From: Thelonectria olida
Lineage: Eukaryota; Ascomycota; Sordariomycetes; Hypocreales; Nectriaceae
DNA: 64,000 nt
Direction of reading: 5' to 3'
Assembly: GCA_020736575.1 (NCBI GenBank)
Contig: JAGPYM010000020.1
Coordinates: forward strand, 186,001 to 250,000
Positions 1 to 12,094 of this stretch are shown in pieces (the stretch's first letter is position 1; every line of letters begins with the position of its first letter). The translations under genes were made by a program, and so were the position numbers. A model generated the notes under the pieces. The model saw only the letters and a list, made by a program, of their open reading frames with translations. It was not told the origin of the DNA and ran no database searches.

Positions 1-503
1 AGCGAGCTTGGTGCAGCAGCGCAGACGGTAGATCCAACCTCGAAAATGGCCATGGCCCCAAGATACACCCACTTGAGGTTGAAGAAGGTGAACATCTTGC
101 CGAATGTTGGCTGGAACGACATCTGTGCGAGGAGGTAAACAGAGCCATACCACGCTATCGGACCGGTGAGTGCTGAAGACGGGGTGAGATGCCGGTGAGA
201 TGCTTACCAACGTCCGAGAGGCTGTCAAAGTCGTTTGTAATCTTTGGAATGGCAGTCGCTTATCTGCGTTAACGACGAAGGGGAAATGCGAGAGGGCGAC
301 GTACCAATGATGGTGCTGTCTAGCGCGATGGTGAAGACTCCCACCATCAAGCAGAAAACCATCAATGCGAGTGGGAGGCCATGCAAATACTTTCCGTCGT
401 CCAACCCTTCAGGCGGTTCTGCCAATCCTACAGTGGGCTCATCATTCACCGGCGGGTTCCGATCCGCTGTATTCAGTACCGTTTCTAGGTCTTCCCTTCC
501 CAT
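1..503 (-). CDS. MFS drug-efflux-type transporter, 5' part (runs off left edge)
   Basis: This is the N-terminal part of a major facilitator transporter; the rest lies beyond base 1. The ATG is at 503-501. I read exon 1 as 503-305, exon 2 as 258-208 and exon 3 from 154 to the edge, all with GT...AG introns. A hydrophilic tail of about 40 residues leads into helix 1, and splicing restores the LDSTIIATAIPKIT motif of the 14-helix drug:proton antiporters (DHA2 type). Exon 3 gives AWYGSVYLLAQMSFQ, the usual second-helix signature, followed by a WVYLGAMAIFE segment. The family exports drugs, toxins or metabolites across the plasma membrane. The substrate cannot be told from this piece. Family is well supported; exact exon ends are likely but unconfirmed. 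Confidence 0.85.
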
Positions 504-1257
504 GTCTCTAATTATTAGTCTCTCAATAACGTCAGCTTGCGATGAAGGTAGAAGACGTGGCAGAATGGAGCACTCATTACCTATCTACCTATAAAGCGAA
601 AAGTGCGGAAAGCCTGATCGTGGTTTATATGAAAGGGAAAAAACGTTTAATCGTTGAAATTATTCAGGGGACCAGCTGATGTTTTGTACAAGGATGAGAT
701 TTTCGCAACCACACCGCGTTCTATCATGGCATTCATCGATCTTCCGCTGACATCCATCCAGAGGTTTCTCTCCGCAATCCACCCAAAAGATAATCGCACT
801 CGGATTCGTCAAAATGAATGGCTTGATAATAACTAGGCGGCAGTGACTCATTTGTCGCACATCGATTCAGTGAAGCCTGGGTCCGCCCAAGCCAAGACAG
901 TAGGGAGGTGGTATCTTACGAGCAAACCATGCACACTTCGGGATCACGGGCAGCTTATCCGTATTACCGGGAAAATGCATATAACATGATTGGCGGTATT
1001 GGACACCAAGATGCCATTAGCAGCGTAAATAGGCTATAATCATGCTTAATCCGCGTCAGTTTGAGGAAATGTGAACTCACGTGGACCAAAAACGGTGTCC
1101 GCCGGGTCTGGAGAGCCACATACACGATGAAACCGACGAGACCGATGAAACCGACGTGCAGTTTGTTGAGGTGCTGGCCAATCATAGTCACACTCGCTTG
1201 AGGCGTCCAATTTAATATGGTTTATTATTGGATTCGGTGGACGTATATTGCGACTTA
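504..1257. other. intergenic, no gene seen
   Basis: This is the upstream region of the MFS gene that starts at 503. Short open frames occur on both strands, but none has recognisable protein content or fungal codon bias. I see nothing I can support here. Confidence 0.5.
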
Positions 1258-1623
1258 TCAGTCTATATTCGTATAATCGTATAATCGTGTTGACCCTGGA
1301 GGGATCTCTAGGTACCATTGTATCAGACGTTCCTTTAAATGACCTAATATAGAGGTACGCATCAGCATCATCGGTAAAACCAACTTAGATCTTCTATCCT
1401 TCTTAGACGTTGAGTGCAACTCTTGACTTCTCCAACCAAGACCATCAAAGCAATTCGTGTCCTTCAATTGATCACGCAATTTCTGCCCAAGAGCCGCCGC
1501 GTGCATTTCGAAAATGGCTATCTCATCTTTGTCAAATCCAGCGAGTTTCCCATATCTCCAGATAGAGAATACCAAATGATGTTCTAAAGTCTTTATCCCC
1601 TTAAATGGAAGGGCAGTTTCCAT
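1258..1623 (-). CDS. possible hypothetical protein, 121 aa
   Basis: A single open frame starts at an ATG (1623-1621), divergent from the Zn2Cys6 regulator at 1854 with about 230 bp between them. The first 60 residues are mixed and protein-like (charged and aromatic, with a helix-like stretch DKDEIAIFEMHAAALGQKL). The C-terminal half is less convincing and may really be past a splice site or a decayed end. I do not recognise the family. It could be a small lineage-specific gene, a remnant of a larger one, or chance. Confidence 0.2.
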   Translation of the reverse strand: METALPFKGIKTLEHHLVFSIWRYGKLAGFDKDEIAIFEMHAAALGQKLRDQLKDTNCFDGLGWRSQELHSTSKKDRRSKLVLPMMLMRTSILGHLKERLIQWYLEIPPGSTRLYDYTNID

Positions 1624-1853
1624 GGTTTGAACCTGGTGGGCACGTGATCCTCGATAAGTTGACGTGCTGGCCTCGGGATTAAGTGATGAGTTTTGCCCCT
1701 TTCAGTCACCCTATATCGAGCCTTAATCACCTCGGTTTCGAGCAATTGAGGCGCGGTTTCGACCATGTAAAGGCAGAATAAAGCTCTAATACCATTTTAC
1801 CAATTCCCGATCGATGAGCCATAGAGATCGAAGGCCCGGTCTCGATTGGCAAC

Positions 1854-3908
1854 ATGAGCGATGAGGATGGTGGTCCAGCCTCACGAAAGCGGCGCGTCAT
1901 TCCTCCACCCTACGCGAAAAGAAAGAGGGCATCAACAGCGTGTCAATTTTGCCGACAGAGAAAGACAAAGTGCGATAACGTGAGGCCCGTTTGCGGCTTC
2001 TGTCGGTATCATCGGGCAAGATGCATCTACGAAGACGAGAGCAGCGTCGACGACAAGGTCCCATATGACGAAGCGAGCCAGGAGATAATTGAACGACTCG
2101 ATGAGATCAAGGAACTGCTCAAGCAACAGGGCAATGCGCCGAGAGATCCTGTGGCCCTGCCACCACTGGCAGCCATCCCAGAGATACATGCGACTCCCTT
2201 GTCGATCGTGTCTGATCAAGTTACTAGCCTTGGAGATGAGCAATCGCTGGCTGTCCGGTTGCCGTTTGCCACCCTCCGCTGCGAATCTCTACTTCGGTGG
2301 CCTGTCTTCAACGGCGTTATTCCAGAGAAGTACAGTTCCATCATGTCGTTTCTACTTGAGTCAGTCAGCCAGTCTCACAGTGTCACTCAACCTTTATCGG
2401 ATGAAAACGGCCGAGGCTCTCGGAGGGGGCCTGGGATTCGCGAAGAAGACCTTGTCCCGCTTTGTCGGAAGTTTCTCAAACACGTCCACCCGCGGAATCC
2501 AATCCTCGAGCCCGAAGAGTTGATCAAGAGCGCAAGGGTGGCGAGTGAGCATGGCCTTGGCTGGGATTCAACGTCATGTCTAATTGTAAGTCAAGTCCTC
2601 CCCCGCGCTTGTTGCATCCCTAACAATGTGACACAACCAGCTTCTTGCATGCGCTTTGGCGCACTTCACTGTGCCTTGGAGAATACCACCCGAGTCTCCG
2701 GGAGGAATACAGGACATTGTCTTTCTTGAAGATGTGTCGGATGAGGCCAAGGTCACTGCAGAGTCGTACTACATGGCCGCGAAAAAGAGGATCGGGTTAT
2801 TAGGCACTTCGGTCCCCGACGTCCAGTGCTTTTTTCTTGCATCAGTCTACGAGAAATATGCTCTCAGGCCCCTTCAAGCCTGGTTTTGTATTCAGCAGGC
2901 ATCGACGCGATTGCAGGCTCATCTACTAGGTTCAGGCCAGCAGCTATGGAACTCGGCAAAGCTTAGGAACACTCATACACATCATCTTGAGCAGAGGGTA
3001 TTTTGGTCTTGCTTCAAAGCTGAAAGGTCTGGAAATATTCCTACATGCATTGCTCTTGTTACATGCTGACTTGGTGGACAGCGAGCTGGCACCGGAACTG
3101 GGCCTGCAGACGAGCGACCTGCGGCAGTTTGGCAATCCGTGTCTTTTCCCCTCGCCACCCGAGACTCTGAGCATCGATCAAGCGCACCATGCGGAAGATG
3201 GTTTCCTAGCCGATCATTCCGAGGCAGAGGAGAGAGGGTGGTTCTTTTACCTCGCCGAGATCTCCCTCAGAAGAACCATCAATGATGCGCTGGATTTGCT
3301 CTATAGGAAAGATGAGAAGCATTGGATGAACAACATCAAGCTTCTCGTTTCCCAGCACGAGGAGCAAGAACGTCAAGTCCTTCTCTGGTATGACCCCCAA
3401 TAAGACCTATTGGTACAAGCTGAAATGATATAGGCATTCTTCCTTACCCACACCAATTCAGTTTCCCGATACCAAACCTGCGGAACATGAATTATCCTTC
3501 TATTTGCAAGGTCGCTTCCTGGAATGGCGTCTATATCTGTTGCGGCCGTTCATCTACTACGCTCTTCACAACCCGCTCGATCCAGCAACGGGACCACAAG
3601 TAATCGCACTTGCGCAGAAGGGAATGTCGGTCTGTGCTGAAATGATCCCTCGTTACATGTACCACCACCGTCACGGAGGAACCTGGTTTGTAATGCGTCA
3701 CCTTTGGACGTGTGCTGTTCTCGTCCTCGCAGCTGTCGCGCACAAAGGGGACGTCTTGCCGCCCGAGAACTGGCGCCATCTGGCCGATATGGCCTTGACC
3801 GCGCTTGACCGCTGGGCTAGCCAGGCTGCGGATATCCAGCACATGCTCATAGTGCTGCGTGAGTTGTATCAGGCCATTCTAGTCAGGGCAGATCAAAATC
3901 TTGTCTAA
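1854..3908 (+). CDS. Zn2Cys6 fungal transcription factor next to sulfatase
   Basis: This is a nuclear DNA-binding regulator, predicted at 632 aa from four exons: 1854-2585, 2641-3026, 3082-3387 and 3434-3908. The phases join without a stop. The zinc cluster is at the N-terminus, with cysteines at 30, 33, 40, 47, 50 and 57 (C-x2-C-x6-C-x6-C-x2-C-x6-C), preceded by a basic run RKRR/KRKR that may be the nuclear signal. A helical linker (about 80-95) follows. The rest resembles the fungal middle homology region, including the VPDVQCFFLASVYEKYALRP-type segment near 300 and FLEWRLYLLRPFIYY near 480. It sits tail-to-tail with the sulfatase gene (97 bp apart). Such regulators bind CGG triplets, and the sulfatase/transporter promoter carries three CGG-N7-CGG repeats. 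Control of those two genes is inference. Confidence 0.88.
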
Positions 3909-4005
3909 TGGGTGGGGAAGCACTTCAATGAATTCGCTACGTAGCTCAGGATAGACAAGTTGATAACATTACTTAATCCCCTCAGCGTATGGCATTGAGC
4001 GTGGA

Positions 4006-5768
<1,763 letters not shown>

Positions 5769-5962
5769 TCAAGAGTCAACTGCTTGAACGACCAGAGGGA
5801 CGCACAGGACTTTATGAAGGAATGATTGCGCGTCAGCAAGCCCGGATGTCATCATGACTGACTAGAACTCATGATCACCAGACATGAAGAATTGGCAAAT
5901 AGAAACGCTTTTAGAAGCCGAGTCTTAGTCCCGGACTGCCGGTGCCATGACAGAGGACGACT

Positions 5963-5981
5963 GACGGGGATAGACGGGGAG
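5963..5981 (+). promoter_or_regulatory. CGG-N7-CGG element, copy 1
   Basis: This 19-bp element (gaCGGGGATAGACGGGGAG) carries two CGG triplets in direct orientation separated by 7 bp. It lies 243 bp upstream of the sulfatase ATG in the divergent promoter shared with the transporter. With copy 3 it forms an inverted repeat of 24 bp with one mismatch. Direct CGG pairs are typical of Zn2Cys6 regulator sites; the binding itself is inference. Confidence 0.55.
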
Positions 5982-6075
5982 ATATCGCCCATAACCCCTT
6001 CAGCTAACAACAACAAAGAGCGAATCACAGTCCAATGCCATCCCTAGCGGCGTCTTCCATCCACGGCAAACGAAC

Positions 6076-6094
6076 CTCCCCGTCTACCCCCGTC
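6076..6094 (-). promoter_or_regulatory. CGG-N7-CGG element, copy 2
   Basis: On the minus strand this reads gaCGGGGGTAGACGGGGAG, one base different from copy 1, with the same 7-bp spacing between CGG triplets. It lies about 470 bp before the transporter ATG. Confidence 0.55.
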
Positions 6095-6118
6095 ATCTCC
6101 TCTAGCCCCACAGGATAT

Positions 6119-6137
6119 CTCCCCGTTTATCCCCGTC
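6119..6137 (-). promoter_or_regulatory. CGG-N7-CGG element, copy 3
   Basis: On the minus strand this reads gaCGGGGATAAACGGGGAG, one base different from copy 1, and the identity continues for another five bases (6114-6118). It lies about 430 bp before the transporter ATG, inside a C-rich tract on the plus strand. Confidence 0.55.
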
Positions 6138-6563
6138 CCCGTTGCTCAGCTGCCACCCCAAGATTTCCAATCTTCATCTCCCTTGTCCCTGTCCCCTGCC
6201 ATTCCCCCGCATCTCATCCACGGGTCACCACCTTATCCCCACGATTGGTGTTCTGGGGAGGCCCGAGTGACTGCCGGGCCAAGCCTATGAACGCCTGCTC
6301 TCTCGGTAGCCGACGTGGTATGACCAATTAACGGAGACGACTTTGCATGGATGTGTGTGTTCAGTTGCAGACTATGGAGGAAGGGATATCTTCGGACGAA
6401 AGTCTCGACCTTTGAAGTATACCTTGACACGAGTAAGTTGATAAATAGAACCTATTCTCCCAACCCCAAACCCGCGTAACCTTGTCTTAACACGCAGGAG
6501 CAGTATCTAGATTACCACCTGAATCTTCTGCATCAATCTTTGCAACCTCTCTCTATCGCTGTA

Positions 6564-8270
6564 ATGTCGACCTCGGACAGCGCCTCCCCGGCGCGGCTAA
6601 GCGAGAGCTTCAGCCGCTTCACTCGCTGTGTCAACGGCCGTCTGTTGTACTCCTGTGCTCTGATCGCCTTCTCCCAAGTCAACTTTGGCATGGACCAGGG
6701 CGCATTCAGCGGCACCCAGGCGATGGACGCCTTCACGCGCAAATTCGGCGAGTACAATGCTGCGACTGGCGCGTATGCCATTCCTGGCTGGTTCTTGTCT
6801 CTCCTGAACAGTTTGAACTACATTGGCTTCGCTGGCGGCCTTGTGATGGGCAGCTTCATCAATGCCCGATGGGGACGTCGGATGACCTTGTTTACGATGT
6901 GCATTTGGGCACTGATCTCGGCTATTCTCTTGGTCACTGCTCAGCATAAGGAGCAGATCCTTCTTGGGCGAATCATTGCTTACATCTACATCGGCAACGA
7001 ACTTGCCGTCGTGCCGGTCTTGCAGTCAGAGCTTACACCAGCCCCTATCCGAGGGTTTGTAGTTGGAACATACCAGTCTGGTCTTCTCGTGAGTCACTTC
7101 GAACACTGGCATCTGAGTTGCATCTAACTCTGCTCAGCTGGGCCAATTGATCCAGGCATTGATTTGCCGTGGAACCTCATCCATCCAAGATGACCGAGCT
7201 TGGAGAATTCCCTTTGGATTATTCTTCATTATCCCTACCATCATTGCCGGCGGCGTCTGGTTCATGCCCGAGGTATTCGATACAGCTCGATGCCCCTGGC
7301 GCTCAGTGCTTACTTTTTCCAGTCACCCCGATACCTCCTCATCAAAGACAAGCCCGAAGAGGCCATGGCGTCTCTCCGAGCGCTGAGGGAGGGAAGGTTT
7401 ACCGACGAAGAGATCGATCAGGAATTCCGAGAACTGCAAGACTCCATCAGCAACCAATCCGAACGAGGTCGCTTCGTCGAAATCTTCCAGGGCACTAACC
7501 TGAAGAGAACATTGATCAGTGTTGGCATCAACGTATTTCTCCAGCTCACGGGCCAAAACTTCGTCAGCGTCTACGGAACCATCTTCCTTAAGAGCCTCGG
7601 GACAGTAAACCCCTTTACCCTAACAACCGTCAACACGGCCATCAGTATTGTCATGGTTCTTGTGACCCAGCTGCTTACGGATATGACCGGGCGCATGTAA
7701 GTGGCAGGTTTCTACTGCTTGCAAAGAAGGATGCTAACATTGACTAGTCCCCTTCTTGTCGCCGGTGCCGTGGTCCAAACCGGAGCCCTCTTCACCATGG
7801 GTGGCCTTGGCACAGTTTCAAACCCCGACTTCCACATTCGAACCGGAATCGCTACCATGGTTACAATTTTTGGTGTTGGGTTCCAGCTTGGCTGGGCTCC
7901 ATTGTCTCATGTCGTCGCTGCCGAGATTCCGACCACTCGCCTTCGAGACATTACCTACGCGTTTGGCGCGGTCTTCAACATCGCTATTCAGTTCGCTGTA
8001 TCATTCAGCATTCCTTATCTGATCAATGCCGAGTACGCAGGCCTGGGAAGCAAAGTGGGATTCATCTTTGGCAGCACCGCCTTTTGCGCCATCATCTTTA
8101 GTTACTTCTGCATCCCCGAGTGTGGTGGAAAGACGCTCGAAGAGATTGACGAGCTCTTCTTGGCTGGGACACCGATCCGAGAGTTTGGGAAGACAAAGGA
8201 CAGGGGCACAATTGAACAGAATGAGAAGGCTGTGGAAGCTGGTGTGAACCATGCCGAGGCTATTGCCTAG
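6564..8270 (+). CDS. MFS sugar-type transporter next to sulfatase
   Basis: This is a plasma-membrane proton symporter of the sugar porter type, 518 aa from four exons: 6564-7088, 7138-7272, 7323-7696 and 7748-8270. The first ATG of the frame is at 6564; codons upstream of it lack an ATG. The protein begins with a short hydrophilic tail, then shows the signatures ARWGRRMTLF (loop 2-3), PESPRYLLIKDKPEEA after helix 6 (made only when the second intron is removed), and GQNFVSVYGTIFLKSLG in helix 7. A C-terminal PECGGKTLEEIDELF segment follows. About twelve membrane helices can be placed. It is transcribed divergently from the arylsulfatase across an 843-bp promoter with three repeated elements, so its cargo may be a sulfated or desulfated sugar or aryl compound. 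That cargo is inference. Confidence 0.9.
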
Positions 8271-8459
8271 AATTGTCTAGATTCAGGACTGAGCAGTGTC
8301 AGCATCTGCAGGCAGGCAGAATATGTCAAGACTTGAAGGATCGTTCAATTCAATCCTCTCATCACCTCAGAAGATGCATTAATTAGAATGAGAGATGTGG
8401 GCTTTGCGATCTGTGTCATATCATCCAACAGGCCCAAATCTCTGTAGTACTGTATCACT

Positions 8460-8860
8460 CGTAAGTTCGATGACGACGATCCCAAGTTGGTCGCAAGCCA
8501 CTACGATGTTGATGTATCTGCAATTCAATAACAAGCCCTGCTTCTGCTACCTTATTTCGGGAGAGGGGAACCAGAAAATGGCACAAAAAGAGCGAAAGGG
8601 CGCTGTCACTGGAGTTCCTGATGCTCATTTTGATATTTCATCTTGGACTGGAGGCTTCCTTTGGGAATGCTGTTGCTGATGGCGGGAACCCCCGAGTTAT
8701 GCTCATCCACAGCCCAGCCAACCCGGTTGGACAAGTCTTCGCTGAGGGAGCCTTGGAAACGGTCCATACATTCTGCCAAGATCGTAACGTTACTCTCATC
8801 GGCGATGAGATTCATGGTGACATTTTCTTTGCGGATCGGAGTGTGGCTTGCGGAGGCACG
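8460..8860 (+). pseudogene. remnant of PLP-dependent C-S lyase / aminotransferase (fold type I)
   Basis: A piece of a class I/II aminotransferase-like enzyme is readable from about 8660 to 8850: NPRVMLIHSPANPVGQVF, then LIGDEIHGDIFF. The NP.NP.G and DEIH motifs (the Asp binds the PLP pyridine nitrogen) resemble cystathionine beta-lyase/PatB or ACC-synthase-like proteins. The segment just before it (VPDAHFDISS, about 8610-8645) is in another frame, so there is a frameshift near 8645. The C-terminal half with the PLP lysine is absent, and I saw no N-terminal start. It is a decayed gene fragment wedged between the transporter and the GH20 gene. A C-S lyase would fit the sulfur theme of the neighbouring sulfatase, but that is speculative. 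Confidence 0.6.
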
Positions 8861-9056
8861 CCCTGTCACCCACCTATCAATCGCCGGACAGCTCTGCTGC
8901 CTGCTGGTCATCTGATGCGATCCAATAACAGAATGGAGATCAACGTGAGGTACAAAAACTTGGCAGACCATCGTCCTAGGCAAATAGATAGTTCCACCAT
9001 CGCAACTTTCTGCCACATCAAAGCATCGTCTGTTCCTGTCCATTGAATCATCAAAA

Positions 9057-10676
9057 ATGGCTGCTGTCTGGCCGAGACCACGAACCGTTGACGTGGCGGA
9101 GGAGGTTGTCTGGTTCTCGCCTGAAGCGGTTTGCCAATATCGACAATTGGACAATCAGAAATCTGCAGAAGAGACGGCAAACACAGTCGCGCGTGTCTTT
9201 GAGCGAACCAAGGAATCGATTCTTAAGTTCCCCTTGGTGTTGCAGAAGCTACGCAGACAAGACGTTCCCATTGAGCCCCCCATCAGGACGGCTGAAGCAA
9301 CGATTGTACGGGACATTGTCGTCGAGGAAGTCATCTCCAACCCGAAAGAATGGTACCATCTCCATCTAGGCACTGACGGAAAGTGTCTCATCAAGATTGG
9401 CTCCCATGTTGCCTTCAATCGCGCCATGGCGACTTTTGCGCAACTTTTCCTTTCCCATCCAGATGGACAGTCCGGCCTTTATTGTGCGTCTTGTCCACTG
9501 ACGATCGAAGATGATGCATTCTTTGAGCACAGAGGATTGAACCTCGACATCAGCAGAAACGTCATCTACCCGACAGACGTGCTTCGCGTTCTCGAGGGCA
9601 TGTGGCTGAACAAGATGAACAAACTCCACGTGCACGCAACAGACTCGCAGTCGTGGCCCCTCGAGATTCCGTCCATTCCCGAGCTGGCAGAGAAGGGCGC
9701 ATATGGTCCACATCAGGTCTGGACCGCTGCTGACGTCGAACACGTTCAACAGTTTGGACAAGACCGCGGCATCGAGGTCTACTTCGAGATTGACTTGCCC
9801 GGCCACAGCGCATCCGTCCATCACTCGTTTCCCGAACTCGTCGTGGCGTACAACCAGCAGCCCTGGACCCAGTACGCAAAGGAGCCTCCGGCGGGCCAGC
9901 TCAAGCTCAAGTCGAAACTTGTGCGAGACTTCATCTCTCGGCTGTTCGACGATTTGCTTCCCCGCGTGGCGAAGCATTCGACGCTCTTTCACATCGGGGG
10001 AGATGAATTGAACAAGAAGGCCTACACCCTTGAGGAGGGCGTCGAGTCCGATTCGATCGAGGTGTTGCAACCGCTGCTGCAGAGCTTTTTTGACCACTGC
10101 ATTGCAAAACTCGACGAGAATGGCTTGGATGCCGTTCTATGGGAAGAGGTTTTATTGAAGTGGGACATCAAGTTCCCCAAGTCCACGATTATCCAATCAT
10201 GGAGGTCTCAAGAGTCGCTATCACGCATCGTGAAGAGGGGCCATCGAGCGCTCTTCGGTCCCAGCAAGTATTGGTATCTCGACACTGGCATGGGCAATTG
10301 GCTCGAGCCCGACCCGAACAATCCGGACACGCCCATCAAGCCTCCGTTCCATGACTGGTGCCCTCCGTACAAGAACTGGCGCCATATATACGCTTACAAT
10401 CCCCTCGAGGGAATTGAAGAAGCGAATCGAGGCCTCGTTCATGGCGGAGAAGTGCACTTGTGGAGCGAAATGGTTGACTCGGTCTGCCTCGACTTCATGC
10501 TGTGGCCCCGGGTGGCTGCGGCGGCAGAAGTCCTCTGGTCGGGTCCGAGTACGTTGGACGAAGGAGTGACTCTTCGGCTGGCCGAAATGCGGGAACGGTT
10601 GGTCTTGATGGGCATACGCTCGAATATGGTGCAGATGGAGTGGTCTCTACGCAACCCAGGGGGCAGTCTGCGGTAG
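9057..10676 (+). CDS. beta-N-acetylhexosaminidase, GH20
   Basis: A single exon encodes 539 aa. The enzyme removes terminal N-acetylglucosamine or N-acetylgalactosamine from chitin oligomers and glycoconjugates. The GH20 N-terminal beta domain (about 1-165) is followed by the catalytic barrel beginning RGLNLDISRNVI. The barrel carries NKLHVHATDSQSWPLE, YFEIDLPGHS, the catalytic pair D316-E317 in HIGGDELN, and WEE, IQSW and GGEVHLWSEMVD further on. The start is odd. The protein begins AAVWPRPRTVDV, which is where the mature part of secreted fungal hexosaminidases normally begins, and no signal peptide precedes it. Either a signal-peptide exon was missed or lost, or the enzyme stays inside the cell. 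The decayed lyase fragment immediately upstream suggests a rearrangement removed the original 5' end. Confidence 0.93.
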   Translation: MAAVWPRPRTVDVAEEVVWFSPEAVCQYRQLDNQKSAEETANTVARVFERTKESILKFPLVLQKLRRQDVPIEPPIRTAEATIVRDIVVEEVISNPKEWYHLHLGTDGKCLIKIGSHVAFNRAMATFAQLFLSHPDGQSGLYCASCPLTIEDDAFFEHRGLNLDISRNVIYPTDVLRVLEGMWLNKMNKLHVHATDSQSWPLEIPSIPELAEKGAYGPHQVWTAADVEHVQQFGQDRGIEVYFEIDLPGHSASVHHSFPELVVAYNQQPWTQYAKEPPAGQLKLKSKLVRDFISRLFDDLLPRVAKHSTLFHIGGDELNKKAYTLEEGVESDSIEVLQPLLQSFFDHCIAKLDENGLDAVLWEEVLLKWDIKFPKSTIIQSWRSQESLSRIVKRGHRALFGPSKYWYLDTGMGNWLEPDPNNPDTPIKPPFHDWCPPYKNWRHIYAYNPLEGIEEANRGLVHGGEVHLWSEMVDSVCLDFMLWPRVAAAAEVLWSGPSTLDEGVTLRLAEMRERLVLMGIRSNMVQMEWSLRNPGGSLR

Positions 10677-11175
10677 TGGCGAGCGTACTTGGCGTGGAAA
10701 TAACGAGTATAACAGAGGAGAAGAAAAGATAAATCAAGATGGCTCAAATATAGTGCATTTAATGAAAATTCGTGCGATATCACTTGTTCGAAATGACTGG
10801 TAGAAACGAACTACTGGATGTGAAGATTGATATGTGTACTATCAACATACTTACACCAAATGCTTGTTATTGGCCACACTACTTGGATATCACCGCCATC
10901 ATATCAACAGGCTCTCAAACCTCAATCTCTGGGTGATTACTTCGTGGCAAATCATGCTCAGACAGACTAACAGAAATTTCCTCATTCAATCTACCTAGTC
11001 CTACTTCTAGAAACCACTCATCATTCCACTACGCATCTGTCTCAACACATCCAACTCATTCTTCCTGTCACCGCGCCCCACTGTCAACACTCGATCAAAC
11101 CAGACTCGCCTTGTCTTTGAAATATATACAAGAAATGCAAGTAGAGGAATGCACGATCCCATCGTCTCGAGCCAC
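10677..11175. other. intergenic between convergent GH20 and G1 peptidase
   Basis: This is the shared 3' region of two convergent genes. It is AT-rich in its middle and holds only short meaningless frames. I see nothing else. Confidence 0.5.
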
Positions 11176-11958
11176 CTAACCAATGTATTTGCAAGTAACA
11201 GTGCTGCTACCAGCAGAGCACGAAGTGAGCACAGTGCTGCCGCCATCAGGAGAGATGTCAATGATCTCGGCGCTGGAGAGCGTAACAGCGCCAGAAGTGC
11301 CAGAAGCCGAAGCACCAGTAAAGCTAACGGTGCCAAAGTCGGCCAGGTCAACTTGGCTTCCATTCTCCTGGAAGGCCTCGACGATCCACTCAGCGTTGGT
11401 CTCGCAGAGCGTGGAGGGCGTGCCAGAGAAAGAATGCGTAACCTTCTTTCCAGTAGTCAAGTTCTGGAGAGTGGCAACGCCGGTCGTCTTGGAGGAAGCA
11501 TCGACCTCCATCTTGATCTTGTCTCCGACGCTGACAGAGAAGCCGCTGAAGCTATAGGCATAGTCGGGAATCCACTCATACCAAGCATCAAAGGTTCCGT
11601 CGGCGTAGAAGGAGATGCCAGTCTGGAGAATGGCCGTCTGGCAGGTATCGCCGTCGATACCAACCCAAGCAGAGGCTGCAGCGCCATCCGAGCCGCTGAC
11701 TTCAGGAACAGTGATAGTTCCGACGACCTTGTTGTAGCCCTTGCCAATAGAGACAGCACCAGCCCAGTTGCTGGAGTAGCTGACCTGGGCATCGTTGAGG
11801 GAGTCAAGGGTCTCCACACGCTGGATGGGAGAAGAGTTGTACTTGGAGCGACGGGCAGAGCGAGAAGTCAACTGAGACGCATCTCTCTGGACAAGAGGAG
11901 CTCCAGGAGCGGCGGAGGCAATGCCGGCAATGGCAGCGAAGATGATGGAGTACTTCAT
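11176..11958 (-). CDS. secreted glutamic peptidase, family G1 (eqolisin)
   Basis: This is a 260-aa preproenzyme of the scytalidoglutamic peptidase/aspergillopepsin II family, an acid endopeptidase active outside the cell. The start ATG is at 11958-11956. Residues 1-17 form a classic signal peptide (MKYSIIFAAIAGIASAA). A basic propeptide with RSARRSK follows, and the mature part starts near YSSNWAGAV. The catalytic Gln is in TAILQTG and the catalytic Glu in NAEWIVE, both intact. WYEWIPDYAYSF is the usual core strand. Cysteines are present for two disulfides. There is no intron. The length matches the family. A TATA-like element lies about 110 bp upstream. The long open frame on the opposite strand is a shadow of this gene. 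Confidence 0.95.
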   Translation of the reverse strand: MKYSIIFAAIAGIASAAPGAPLVQRDASQLTSRSARRSKYNSSPIQRVETLDSLNDAQVSYSSNWAGAVSIGKGYNKVVGTITVPEVSGSDGAAASAWVGIDGDTCQTAILQTGISFYADGTFDAWYEWIPDYAYSFSGFSVSVGDKIKMEVDASSKTTGVATLQNLTTGKKVTHSFSGTPSTLCETNAEWIVEAFQENGSQVDLADFGTVSFTGASASGTSGAVTLSSAEIIDISPDGGSTVLTSCSAGSSTVTCKYIG

Positions 11959-12066
11959 GATAAAAGCTGAGGAGATGTTGAGGTTTGTGAGGAGTCTGAC
12001 TTGTTGGCACTGTAGTGAAGTGAGTGATGAGTGTGATTTGAATTATTTGCCAAGAAGATAGAGAAT

Positions 12067-12074
12067 CTTTATAG
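12067..12074 (-). promoter_or_regulatory. TATA-like element of the G1 peptidase gene
   Basis: CTATAAAG on the minus strand, about 110 bp upstream of the ATG at 11958. This is a plausible core promoter position. Confidence 0.4.
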
Positions 12075-12094
12075 TTTTCAAAATTGGAGTATTT

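Noticed and set aside
9366..10097. Minus-strand frame of 243 codons inside the GH20 gene
   Set aside because: Shadow of the GH20 coding sequence. The plus strand carries all catalytic motifs.
11149..11970. Long plus-strand frame (273 codons) across the G1 peptidase gene
   Set aside because: It is the antisense shadow of a clearly coding gene with signal peptide and catalytic motifs on the minus strand.
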